DNA from: Qipengyuania flavescens
GTDB taxonomy: Bacteria > Pseudomonadota > Alphaproteobacteria > Sphingomonadales > Sphingomonadaceae
Assembly (NCBI RefSeq): GCF_029688735.1
Contig: NZ_JARULD010000002.1
Span: 310,001-374,000, forward strand
Direction of reading: 5' to 3'
Length of the DNA stretch: 64,000 bases
Each line of letters begins with the position of its first letter. Positions within the stretch are counted from its first letter, which is position 1. Position numbers and translations under genes: made by a program. The notes under the pieces were generated by a model. That model was not told the DNA's origin, ran no database searches, and saw nothing but the letters and a program-made list of their open reading frames with translations. This document shows, piece after piece, positions 1-8,697 of the stretch.

Positions 1-1
1 C

Positions 2-955
2 TCCGGCCCGGCGGGCTATTCCGCCGCCATCTACGCCGCGCGCGCGATGATGGAGCCGATCGTGGTGCAGGGCCTCCAGCCGGGCGGCCAGCTGACCATC
101 ACCACCGATGTCGAGAACTATCCCGGTTTTGCCGACGTCATCCAGGGCCCCTGGCTGATGGAGCAGATGCAGAAGCAGGCCGAGCACGTCGGCACGCGGA
201 TGATGTGGGACACGATCGTCGATGTCGATGTGGCCGGGGGTTCGCCGTTCACTGCTAAAGGCGACAGCGGTGACGAATATATCGCCGACGTGCTGGTAAT
301 TTGCACCGGCGCGCAGGCCAAGTGGCTGGGCGTACCGGGCGAGCAGGAACTGGGTGGCAAGGGCGTCTCGGCCTGCGCCACCTGCGACGGCTTCTTCTAT
401 CGCGGCAAGAAGGTCGCGGTGATCGGCGGCGGCAATACCGCGGTCGAGGAAGCGCTGTACCTCACCAACCATTCCGACGACGTGACGCTGATCCACCGCC
501 GCGACGAATTGCGGGCGGAGAAGATCCTGCAGGAGCGGCTGCTCAACCATCCGAAGATCTCGGTGCTGTGGAACAAAACGGTCGACAGCTTTGCAGCCGG
601 TCCGACTGGCGCGCTGGGTCATCTCAATCTCAAGGACACGCAGACCGGCGAGACGAGCGAGTTCGCAACCGATGGCGCTTTCGTCGCGATCGGCCACGCG
701 CCCGCGACCGAGCTGTTCAAGGGCAAGCTGCCGATGGACGATGGCGGCTATCTGCTGACCGAGCCGGGTTCGCCCAAGACCGACGTGCCCGGCGTGTTCG
801 CGGCGGGCGACGTGACCGACCATGTCTATCGCCAGGCGGTGACGGCGGCGGGCATGGGCTGCATGGCCGCCCTCGACGCCGAGCGCTTCCTCGCCAATCT
901 CGAGATCGACGCGGACGGTCACGCCCACGTGGCCGAGAAGGAAGCCGCTGAGTAG
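2..955 (+). CDS. trxB: Thioredoxin reductase, 5' end cut by window
   Basis: NADPH- and FAD-dependent reductase that keeps cytosolic thioredoxin reduced. The frame is open from base 2 and begins inside the FAD-binding loop (SGPAGYSAAIYAAR), so only the first few residues are missing. The redox pair is the CATC of ACATCDGFF. It is followed by the NADPH-binding GGGNTAVEEA loop and the C-terminal FAD segment GVFAAGDVTD that binds the flavin. Domain order FAD-NADPH-FAD is that of bacterial TrxB, and the length agrees with roughly 310-320 residues for the whole protein. It ends just before a palindromic repeat shared with the convergent MAPEG operon. Confidence 0.95.
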   Translation, partial: SGPAGYSAAIYAARAMMEPIVVQGLQPGGQLTITTDVENYPGFADVIQGPWLMEQMQKQAEHVGTRMMWDTIVDVDVAGGSPFTAKGDSGDEYIADVLVICTGAQAKWLGVPGEQELGGKGVSACATCDGFFYRGKKVAVIGGGNTAVEEALYLTNHSDDVTLIHRRDELRAEKILQERLLNHPKISVLWNKTVDSFAAGPTGALGHLNLKDTQTGETSEFATDGAFVAIGHAPATELFKGKLPMDDGGYLLTEPGSPKTDVPGVFAAGDVTDHVYRQAVTAAGMGCMAALDAERFLANLEIDADGHAHVAEKEAAE

Positions 956-961
956 GTGTCG

Positions 962-1033
962 TCCCAGCGAAAGCTGGGATCGCTCTCCCTCACGCGCAAC
1001 ATTGACTGAAACCGATCCCAGCTTTCGCTGGGA
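962..1033. repeat. Palindromic repeat family A, inverted pair
   Basis: Two perfect 21-bp inverted arms lie at 962-982 and 1013-1033. Each arm is itself a hairpin, CCCAGC-GAAA-GCTGGG, with a GNRA-type loop. The element fills the gap between convergent trxB and the MAPEG genes, so it could act as a two-way terminator. A diverged copy sits at 45766-45894, also between convergent genes. Confidence 0.85.
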
Positions 1034-1045
1034 AGACGGTCGCAA

Positions 1046-1480
1046 CTACATGTGAATGTCGAACGCGAAGATCGCCGCGTGGAAGATCAGCGCGATCAGC
1101 ACGAGGCTCGCCAGCGCGTAGAGCACGAAGCGCACCATCACCACATTGGCGGTCGCCTGCACCAGCGAATGCAGGATGCGCAAGCCGACATAGATCCACG
1201 CCAGCAACGCATTCATCCCGTCGCCCCAGCCGGCAATCGCGAGGATGATGCAGGTCGCGTAGAACACCGTCGGCTGTTCATGCAGATGGTTGTGATTGTG
1301 CGCCTTCCACTGGACCTCTGCCGGCAGCTTCTCGTCCAGTACACCGGTCTTGCGCGCATCGTTCGGCTCGATATTCGCCTTCGACATCGCCGGTATGCGC
1401 ACGATGTACATCCACAGCCACATGACCATGGTCCAGGCGAGCAGGACGACGACGGGCTGGAGTATTTCGGATCGGATCAT
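1046..1480 (-). CDS. MAPEG family membrane protein (first paralogue)
   Basis: A 144-residue integral membrane protein of the MAPEG family (membrane-associated proteins in eicosanoid and glutathione metabolism). It shows four hydrophobic segments, and a loop WKAHNHNHLHEQPTVFY between the first and second carries the family's conserved asparagine/histidine/glutamate/proline pattern. A GAGGAGAG ribosome site precedes the ATG and overlaps the end of the next gene upstream, only 10 nt away, so the two MAPEG genes are co-transcribed. The bacterial members have no firmly established substrate; a glutathione-linked detoxification role is inference from the family. Confidence 0.85.
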   Translation of the reverse strand: MIRSEILQPVVVLLAWTMVMWLWMYIVRIPAMSKANIEPNDARKTGVLDEKLPAEVQWKAHNHNHLHEQPTVFYATCIILAIAGWGDGMNALLAWIYVGLRILHSLVQATANVVMVRFVLYALASLVLIALIFHAAIFAFDIHM

Positions 1481-1490
1481 GGCTCTCTCC

Positions 1491-1946
1491 TCATCCCGTT
1501 ACGATCGACGGGTCGTGGAACAGGGTGGCAAGCACCGCGCGGACGGCCAGCACGGTCAGGGCGAGCGTGGACAGCAGGAAAATCAGGAAGCGGACCTTCA
1601 CGACATTGACGGTCGCCTGGTAGACCGAGTGGATGATCCGCAGCACGACATAAATCCATGCCAGCACCACGTCGATCGCACCTGCACCCATCACCGCCAG
1701 GATCACGACCGCCGCATAGAAGATTGTCGGCTGCTCCATCAGATGCGCATAATTATGCGCTTTCCAATTGACCTTGTCGGGGATCACACCTTCGAGGTTC
1801 TGACCCCGCCCGCCAGGCTTTGCGTTGTCCAGTACCCCACCGGCATTTTTCATGGCGGGGAAGCGCGTCAACGCCATCCAGTAAAGCATGATCAGCGACC
1901 ACACCACCAAGACGGCGGCCGGTGCGAGCATTTGTGCCTGCATCAT
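1491..1946 (-). CDS. MAPEG family membrane protein (second paralogue)
   Basis: A 151-residue four-helix membrane protein clearly paralogous to its downstream neighbour: WKAHNYAHLMEQPTIFYA here aligns with WKAHNHNHLHEQPTVFYA there. The start at 1946 (MMQAQMLAP) was chosen because AGGGAGAAACC stands directly before it. The longer reading from 2030 would overlap the dehydratase gene and adds a non-hydrophobic leader. The insert GGVLDNAKPGGRGQNLEG after the first helix is its main difference from the paralogue. The order dehydratase-MAPEG-MAPEG suggests one transcript, although the dehydratase need not be functionally linked. Confidence 0.85.
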   Translation of the reverse strand: MMQAQMLAPAAVLVVWSLIMLYWMALTRFPAMKNAGGVLDNAKPGGRGQNLEGVIPDKVNWKAHNYAHLMEQPTIFYAAVVILAVMGAGAIDVVLAWIYVVLRIIHSVYQATVNVVKVRFLIFLLSTLALTVLAVRAVLATLFHDPSIVTG

Positions 1947-1992
1947 GGTTTCTCCCTGTTTCGCGCAGGACTGCTGCGGGAGCGGCGCAAAG

Positions 1993-2955
1993 TCAAACCC
2001 CGGTGAGGGTCCGGGCAAAGCTTTCCGCATCGGTGTTACCGCCGGTCAGCATAATCACCGTATGGGCGTCCACCGGCACCTTGCCTGCGAGTGCCGCTGC
2101 CAGCGCTGCAGCGCCGCCCGGTTCGACCACCAGCCGCAGTTTCGCAAAGGCGAAGCGCTGAGCCTCGCGCACCTCTTCGTCGGTCACCGTGACGCCCGGC
2201 TCCGCGCGGCCCTGCAACACGCCGAGATTAATGGCTTTGGTCGCATCCGGCTGGAGCGCGTCGCAGATGGTGGCGGGTGGATCGTCGCCGACGCGCACGA
2301 TCTCGCCGGCTTCGAGGGACCGGCCGACCATGTCCCAACCCTGCGGCTCGACTACATGGATCGCCGCCGTGGGGCAGGCGAGGGCGAGACCGGCGGCGAG
2401 GCCCCCACCTCCGCAGCATACGATGAAGCGCGAGGGACTCTCGCCCAACTGCGCCGCAGCTTCATGCCCCGCACTACCCTGTCCCTCGATCACCCAGGGA
2501 TCGCCGAAGGCGTGGACCAGCACCGATCCGCGCTCCTCGATCAGCTTAGCCGCCACCTCGTCGCGATCTTCGCCGGGGCGATCGTAGAGCACGATTTCCG
2601 CTTCAAGAGCTCGGGTCGCTTCCAGCTTCACCTGCGGGGCATTACGCGGCATCACGATGGTCGCCGCGATGCCCAGTTTCCGCGCCGCCCATGCAACGCC
2701 TTGCGCATGATTGCCGGAGGAGACTGCCACGACCCCGCGCGTCCGCTCCTCCTCGGTAAGATTGACCAGCCGCCACCATGCGCCCCTGATCTTGAACGCG
2801 CCGACCGGTTGCAGCACCTCTGCCTTGACCCGGCACTGCACTTCGCCGATCTCGACCGGCAGCAGCGGTGTCATCGGCAGGCCGATCTCTTGCAAACTTT
2901 GCAGGGCCGAAAACGTGCCCTCGGCGGTCGGTGCGCGCATATCGTCTCGGATCAT
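1993..2955 (-). CDS. Threonine/serine dehydratase-like PLP enzyme
   Basis: A 320-residue fold-type II PLP enzyme of the threonine dehydratase / serine racemase group. The PLP lysine is K55 in GAFKIRGAW. The substrate loop is SSGNHAQG (residues 79-86) and the phosphate-binding glycine loop is GGGGL (182-186). It lacks the C-terminal ACT-like regulatory domain of biosynthetic IlvA, so it is a short catabolic-type enzyme that would turn threonine or serine into the 2-oxo acid and ammonia. It diverges from the carboxyspermidine operon with a 64-nt gap. Substrate choice (threonine, serine, hydroxyaspartate, or racemisation) cannot be settled from sequence. Confidence 0.88.
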   Translation of the reverse strand: MIRDDMRAPTAEGTFSALQSLQEIGLPMTPLLPVEIGEVQCRVKAEVLQPVGAFKIRGAWWRLVNLTEEERTRGVVAVSSGNHAQGVAWAARKLGIAATIVMPRNAPQVKLEATRALEAEIVLYDRPGEDRDEVAAKLIEERGSVLVHAFGDPWVIEGQGSAGHEAAAQLGESPSRFIVCCGGGGLAAGLALACPTAAIHVVEPQGWDMVGRSLEAGEIVRVGDDPPATICDALQPDATKAINLGVLQGRAEPGVTVTDEEVREAQRFAFAKLRLVVEPGGAAALAAALAGKVPVDAHTVIMLTGGNTDAESFARTLTGV

Positions 2956-3019
2956 TTGGCGCGCTTAGCGCATTTCGTTACAGGGCGCGCAAGAATCGAA
3001 TTCAGCCAAGAGGTTTTCC

Positions 3020-4231
<1,212 letters not shown>

Positions 4232-4237
4232 CCTGAG

Positions 4238-4771
4238 ATGAGCGCATCGCCGACAATTCTGAAGGTAGTGAAGGGCAACATCGTTTCGATGCGTTTCGAT
4301 GCGATCGTAAACGCCGCCAATAGCTCGCTTCTCGGCGGCGGCGGCGTTGATGGTGCTATCCATCGCGCAGCTGGCAAAGAATTGGTTCACGAGTGTCGTC
4401 TGCTCGGCGGTTGCAAGACCGGAGAGGCGAAAATCACAGGCGGTTACGATCTGCCGGCAGAATGGATTATCCACACCGTCGGGCCCGTTTGGCGCGGCGG
4501 TGGCAACGGTGAGGCCGAACTACTTGCGTCATGTTATCGCAATTCGTTGAAACGCGCTGCGGAGAAGGGAGCGAGAACAGTCGGCATTCCCGCTATTTCG
4601 ACTGGGATATACGGCTTCCCGTTGGCACGGGCGGCAGATGTCGCCGTTGCCGCATGCAAGGACTATCTCGCCAAGAAGGTCGATGCGTTCGATGAAATCG
4701 CATTCGTTTGCTTCGATGATAACGCGGAGGCCGCTTTCACTTCGGCCTTGGCAAACCAATGCGGCAGCTAA
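4238..4771 (+). CDS. Macrodomain protein, O-acetyl-ADP-ribose deacetylase type
   Basis: A 177-residue single macrodomain. The ADP-ribose site is recognisable as [20 protein letters not shown] (about residues 23-42) and the second loop as [14 protein letters not shown]. This is the MacroD/YmdB class, which hydrolyses O-acetyl-ADP-ribose or removes ADP-ribose from proteins. It starts 6 nt after the dehydrogenase and its end overlaps the next gene by 13 nt, so it is translated within the spermidine operon. Base composition looks less GC-rich than its neighbours, which may mean later insertion. No link between this activity and polyamines is established; the placement is noted as a finding. Confidence 0.9.
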   Translation: MSASPTILKVVKGNIVSMRFDAIVNAANSSLLGGGGVDGAIHRAAGKELVHECRLLGGCKTGEAKITGGYDLPAEWIIHTVGPVWRGGGNGEAELLASCYRNSLKRAAEKGARTVGIPAISTGIYGFPLARAADVAVAACKDYLAKKVDAFDEIAFVCFDDNAEAAFTSALANQCGS

Positions 4772-5721
4772 AACCTCTCCTGCCTTTCATTGCCACCATC
4801 GCGGTTGCGTCCTGCAGTTCGCCTGCGACGGAAGAAGTGCCCCGCGCAACTATCGACGCAAGCTGGCCGCGCATCCCTGACGATGCCGTCTTCGGGCAGG
4901 TCAGCGCGGTTGAGGCGGATAGTCACGGGCATATCTTCGTCCTGCACCGGGCCGGTCGCGAGTGGGAGGAGCCCTTTCCCGCCGAGCCCATTGCCGAGCC
5001 GACGGTCTTCATGTTTTCACCCAGCGGCGTGCTGCTCGGCCAATGGGGCGCGGGCGAGTTCGTCATGCCGCATGGCCTCTCGGTCGATGCGGGCGACAAT
5101 GTCTGGATCACCGATGTCGCGCGCGAGCAGGTCGTCCAGTTCGATCACGAAGGCAACCAGCGAATGGTCCTCGGCGAGCGTGGCGTGTCGGGGCAGGACG
5201 AGAGCCATTTCGGCCGTCCAGCCGACATCGCCTTCATCGGCAATCGCGTGCTCGTCGCCGATGGCTATGTGAACACGCGGGTGGCGGAGTTCGACCGCAG
5301 CGGCGCATTCCTGAGCGAGTTCGGAAATTTCCGCCTCGCGCATGGCATCGCGGTGGACGAGGACCGTATCTATGTCGCCGACCGAGAGAATGGGCGCATC
5401 CAGGTGTTCGACCACGCCGGAAAACTGCTCGACAGCCGCGACACGCCGACCGGCGGGCGGCCCTATGGCGTCGCGACGCTGGGCGGGGGCTGGCTCGTCA
5501 CGGTCGAGGGCAGGGACCGGGCGGACAATTTCGGGGCGATCGTGCGCGTCTATACGCCCGAGGGTCAGCTCGAGCGTTCGCTCGATGTCGCGCTCGATGG
5601 GCGCAACGCAAGCCTCGGCCACGATATCGCCATCGGCCGCGACGGCATGGCCTATGTCACCGACGTCTATGGCGATCGCGTTGTTCGCTTCGAACTCTCG
5701 CCCGAACAGGAACCTGAATAA
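4759..5721 (+). CDS. PAL-like NHL beta-propeller lipoprotein
   Basis: A 320-residue secreted lipoprotein: signal helix [13 protein letters not shown] with lipobox cysteine C19, then a six-bladed NHL-type propeller. The blades line up with the catalytic part of animal peptidyl-alpha-hydroxyglycine alpha-amidating lyase. LHRAG (R64), MPHGLSVD (H105), VADGY (Y170), LAHGIAVD (H195), [10 protein letters not shown] (R209) and LGHDIA (H288) match, from memory of that enzyme, its catalytic arginines and tyrosine and its three zinc histidines. PAL cleaves N-C bonds in peptidyl-hydroxyglycine; whether the bacterial protein does so is unknown. It overlaps the macrodomain gene by 13 nt, and its stop shares one base with the nspC start (TAATG). 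Confidence 0.8.
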   Translation: MRQLKPLLPFIATIAVASCSSPATEEVPRATIDASWPRIPDDAVFGQVSAVEADSHGHIFVLHRAGREWEEPFPAEPIAEPTVFMFSPSGVLLGQWGAGEFVMPHGLSVDAGDNVWITDVAREQVVQFDHEGNQRMVLGERGVSGQDESHFGRPADIAFIGNRVLVADGYVNTRVAEFDRSGAFLSEFGNFRLAHGIAVDEDRIYVADRENGRIQVFDHAGKLLDSRDTPTGGRPYGVATLGGGWLVTVEGRDRADNFGAIVRVYTPEGQLERSLDVALDGRNASLGHDIAIGRDGMAYVTDVYGDRVVRFELSPEQEPE

Positions 5722-6899
5722 TGGAAACGAAAGCCGGCGATCCCGGAGCCTTCCGCAATTTCGACCTTAACCGCGTCGACAGCCCTGCCTTCGTGGTGGA
5801 TGCGGCGAAGCTGCGCGCCAATTGCCAGGTTCTGGCCGAGATCCGCGATGCGGCTGACATCAAAGTCCTCGCTGCGCTTAAGGCCTTCAGCATGTGGGCG
5901 ACTGCGCCCATTGTCGGCGAATATCTCGACGGCGTGTGCACGTCGGGCTTGTGGGAAGCGCGGCTGGCGAGCGAATTCTACGACGGCGAGATCGCCACCT
6001 ATTCTGCGGCCTACAAACCGGAGGAGCTGGAAGAGGTCTGCCGCCTGTCCGATCACGTTATCTTCAATTCGCCGGGCCAGATGGAGCGCGCGGCGCTGAT
6101 CCTCGAGGCTGCACGGGCGGCAGGGCAGGATTTCGACGTTGGCCTGCGGATCAATCCGATGCACCCGACGGGCGAGGTTCCGCGCTACGATCCCTCCAGC
6201 CCCGGCAGCCGCCTCGGCTTTCCGATCGACCAGTTGACGCCGGAGATCATGGAAGGTGTGGAGGGCATCCACTTCCACAACCTCTGCGAGCAGGATTTCG
6301 AGCCGCTCCACGCGACATGGGACAAGGTGTTCGACGCGATCGAGCCGTGGTTCGGCCAGCTCAAGTGGATCAACATGGGCGGCGGTCATCACATCACCCG
6401 CGCCGATTACCAGCGCGAGGAGCTGGTCGAGTTCCTGCGCGATGCGAAGGACGATACCGGCGCGGAGATCTACCTGGAACCGGGCGAGGCGGTAGCGCTC
6501 GATGCGGGCATCCTCGTCGGCACCATCCTCGACACCGGCTTCAACGGCGTGCCGCTCGCGGTCGCCGACATTTCGGCGACGTGCCACATGCCCGACGTGA
6601 TCGAAGCGCCTTATCGCCCCGCCATGCTGGGCGAAGCGCCCGACCGCGAGGTGCCCGAAGTACGCATCGGCGGCCCGTCCTGCCTCGCCGGCGACGTGAT
6701 CGGCGACTATCGCATTCCCGGCGGCGCGGAGGTGGGCAAGCGGTTCGCCTTCCTCGACCAGGCGCATTATTCGATGGTGAAGACCAATACCTTCAACGGT
6801 GTGCAGCTCCCGAGCATCTGGCTATGGGACAGCGAGACCGACCAGCTCGAGCTCATCCGCGAGTTCGGTTACGAGAGCTTCCGCGACCGGCTGAGCTGA
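5721..6899 (+). CDS. nspC: Carboxynorspermidine/carboxyspermidine decarboxylase
   Basis: A 392-residue fold-type III (alanine racemase-like) PLP decarboxylase that removes CO2 from carboxyspermidine to give spermidine. The PLP lysine is K54 in LAALKAFSMW, a form of the motif typical of NspC rather than of ornithine or diaminopimelate decarboxylase. Further marks are GLRINPMHP, NMGGGHHITR (phosphate-binding glycines), EPGEAV and the C-terminal HYSMVKTNTFNG. It is translationally coupled to the PAL-like gene and completes the pathway begun by the operon's first gene. Its stop at 6899 abuts the convergent DUF3137 gene. Confidence 0.93.
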   Translation: METKAGDPGAFRNFDLNRVDSPAFVVDAAKLRANCQVLAEIRDAADIKVLAALKAFSMWATAPIVGEYLDGVCTSGLWEARLASEFYDGEIATYSAAYKPEELEEVCRLSDHVIFNSPGQMERAALILEAARAAGQDFDVGLRINPMHPTGEVPRYDPSSPGSRLGFPIDQLTPEIMEGVEGIHFHNLCEQDFEPLHATWDKVFDAIEPWFGQLKWINMGGGHHITRADYQREELVEFLRDAKDDTGAEIYLEPGEAVALDAGILVGTILDTGFNGVPLAVADISATCHMPDVIEAPYRPAMLGEAPDREVPEVRIGGPSCLAGDVIGDYRIPGGAEVGKRFAFLDQAHYSMVKTNTFNGVQLPSIWLWDSETDQLELIREFGYESFRDRLS

Positions 6900-7856
6900 T
6901 CAGCCGTAGCGCTCTGCCGGGCGGATGCGGTTCATCGTCAGCGCGAGGTCCGCGATCCCGGCGAATTGCCGGATCGTCTGCGCCACCATCGCGCGGTCGG
7001 CCTGAGGGTTCAGCGAGCCGCTCTCGAACAGATTGCCGCCCTCCAGCGCCAGCACCATGTTGCCGCCAGTGAATATAACCGCGCTGCCCTTGCCCTGAAA
7101 GAGCCGCTCGAGGTTGAGCAGCCGCTCGATATATTCGGGGTTGATCAGCCAGCGCGCCTCGGTCTGATCGGTGGTGTAAACATCGAACCGGTCTTCGAAT
7201 TCCGGGCTGACCATGTCCGCGAGCTGCAGCACCTGCCCGTCCAGCTTGACGCTGTCCTTGGCCCCGCCGAACAGCTTCCTGAACTGCCCGTCCTTCGCCA
7301 GCAGCGTGGTTCCGTGGAACGGGCGCTCGAACGACACGGACACGATCGCGCCGCGAAAAACGGTGACCCAGCGGCGGTTCTTGCCCGATCCGCGCCGCTC
7401 CTGCAGGTGCGCTTCGTGCAGGGTGAAGTCGTGCCCCGCCGTCTCGCCTTCCCATAAATCCTCGAAATCGCGTTTCTGGTGCTTGGGGAGCAGCCGGTAT
7501 TCGCGGGCGATCTCGAAGGCATCGGAGGCCTCGCAATCGTGGCAATAGGTGAGACCGAGCGCGCCCGCGATCGCCTCGTTGATGCCGGTCTTGACCTGCT
7601 TCTTGGCCTTCTGCTTGGGAATTTGCGACCACGCCCATGCGCCAGCGAAGGCGAGGCCCGCCAACCACAGCTTCGGCGTGAATTCGATCGGTACGAGGAT
7701 GAAGAAAAACGCGGCTAGCGGCAGCAGCACCATGCCCGCCTTCCACACCCGGTCCCACGATTGCGCGACCGCATCGGCGCGGACCTGCGCCTGGCCTTCC
7801 AGCCACGCGCCTAGCTCGCCCGCCATCAGCCGGTCCGCATCGGGATACTCGATCAC
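6900..7856 (-). CDS. DUF3137 family membrane protein
   Basis: A 318-residue protein with two adjacent hydrophobic helices (about residues 38-70) and a large soluble C-terminal region containing FEDLWEGETAGHDFTLHEAHL and VFRGAIVSVSF. This arrangement and sequence fit the DUF3137 family. It is divergently arranged with lemA, a pairing repeated in many Proteobacteria, which suggests a joint envelope role. No catalytic motif can be seen and the molecular function is unknown. The ATG at 7856 leaves a 67-nt intergenic space to lemA that must hold both promoters. Confidence 0.75.
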   Translation of the reverse strand: MIEYPDADRLMAGELGAWLEGQAQVRADAVAQSWDRVWKAGMVLLPLAAFFFILVPIEFTPKLWLAGLAFAGAWAWSQIPKQKAKKQVKTGINEAIAGALGLTYCHDCEASDAFEIAREYRLLPKHQKRDFEDLWEGETAGHDFTLHEAHLQERRGSGKNRRWVTVFRGAIVSVSFERPFHGTTLLAKDGQFRKLFGGAKDSVKLDGQVLQLADMVSPEFEDRFDVYTTDQTEARWLINPEYIERLLNLERLFQGKGSAVIFTGGNMVLALEGGNLFESGSLNPQADRAMVAQTIRQFAGIADLALTMNRIRPAERYG

Positions 7857-7923
7857 GCCCTACTTCCCCCGCCAACCTCTTCGGTCTAACATAGGGGACG
7901 AAACGTAAAAGGGGGGTTTTACC

Positions 7924-8499
7924 GTGTTCGAAGTCGCCAGCGCATTCTGGACGTCCGTCGCCCTGTTTTTGGGTGCGGGCCTCGTGATCCTGCTGATCGT
8001 GATCTACAACAAGCTTGTCGCCCAGCGGCAGAACGTGAAGCAGGGCGTCGCCGATATCGATGCGCAACTGCGCCAGCGGCACGATCTCATCCCCAATCTG
8101 GTCGAGACGGTAAAGGGCTATGCCGGGCACGAGCGCGAGACGCTCGATGCGGTGATTTCCGCGCGCAACCAGGCCGCCAACGGCCCGATCACTTCCAGCG
8201 ACGAACAGGGCCTGCGCGTCGCGCTCGACCGCCTGCTGGCGTTGAGCGAGAACTACCCCGACCTCAAGGCATCCGCCAATTTCCAGGAATTGCAGCGCGA
8301 GCTTAGTCACGTCGAGGACAAGCTGGCCGCCGCCCGCCGCGCGCTGAACGCCGCCGTCTCACGCTACAACACCGTGCGCGAGAGCTTCCCGGCGGTGCTG
8401 TTCGCCGGCCTGCTGGGCTTCAAGGAGGCGGATTTCCACCGTCTCGACGACAGCGAGAAGGGTACGGTGGACCAAGTGCCGTCGATCAGCTTCCAGTAG
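7924..8499 (+). CDS. LemA family protein
   Basis: A 191-residue protein with an N-terminal membrane helix (about residues 9-29) followed by the LemA alpha-helical bundle. The signature is NKLVAQRQNVKQGVADIDAQL, then RHDLIPNLVETVKGYAGHE and SENYPDLKASANFQELQREL. LemA proteins are inner-membrane anchored with unclear function, often next to membrane proteins such as the DUF3137 neighbour here. The GTG or ATG choice at the start is not decisive: the coding frame opens with GTG at 7924, eight nt after a GGGG stretch. A 9-bp GC-rich hairpin follows the gene. Confidence 0.88.
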   Translation: MFEVASAFWTSVALFLGAGLVILLIVIYNKLVAQRQNVKQGVADIDAQLRQRHDLIPNLVETVKGYAGHERETLDAVISARNQAANGPITSSDEQGLRVALDRLLALSENYPDLKASANFQELQRELSHVEDKLAAARRALNAAVSRYNTVRESFPAVLFAGLLGFKEADFHRLDDSEKGTVDQVPSISFQ

Positions 8500-8531
8500 C
8501 GCCTTTTCGCGAACCACCCGTCGCAACACAG

Positions 8532-8554
8532 GCCCGCCGCATCCCGCGGCGGGC
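8532..8554 (+). terminator. GC-rich hairpin after lemA
   Basis: Perfect 9-bp stem GCCCGCCGC / GCGGCGGGC with a 5-nt loop, 33 nt after the lemA stop. It is followed by a short, interrupted T stretch rather than a strong T-run, so intrinsic termination is plausible but not certain. Confidence 0.55.
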
Positions 8555-8579
8555 TTGCACATTTTCGCCGTGTATTCAC

Positions 8580-8697
8580 TTGCGTTTCATGACCCACGAA
8601 CTATACGCCGCGCTCCCGCTGCCCCAAGGACCCTTCCTAACCGCAAGGCAGCTTGTCGTTTCATGGTCCGCGAGGACCGTTTAGGGGGTCCCTTGAG
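8580..8697 (+). promoter_or_regulatory. Ornithine decarboxylase promoter and structured leader
   Basis: A sigma-70-like pair TTGCGT (8580-8585) and TATACG (8602-8607), 16 nt apart, precedes a leader of about 85 nt. In it GGACC occurs at 8628-8632 and 8674-8678, and its complement GGTCC at 8665-8669 and 8687-8691. The inner pair forms a stem closed by a GCGA tetraloop (8665-8678). The outer pair, CAAGGACCC (8625-8633) with GGGTCCCTTG (8686-8695), would bury the ribosome site AGGGGG (8683-8688). The pairings exclude one another, as in a translational riboswitch. Rfam's speF leader motif lies before alphaproteobacterial ornithine decarboxylase genes; identity with it is my inference. Confidence 0.6.
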
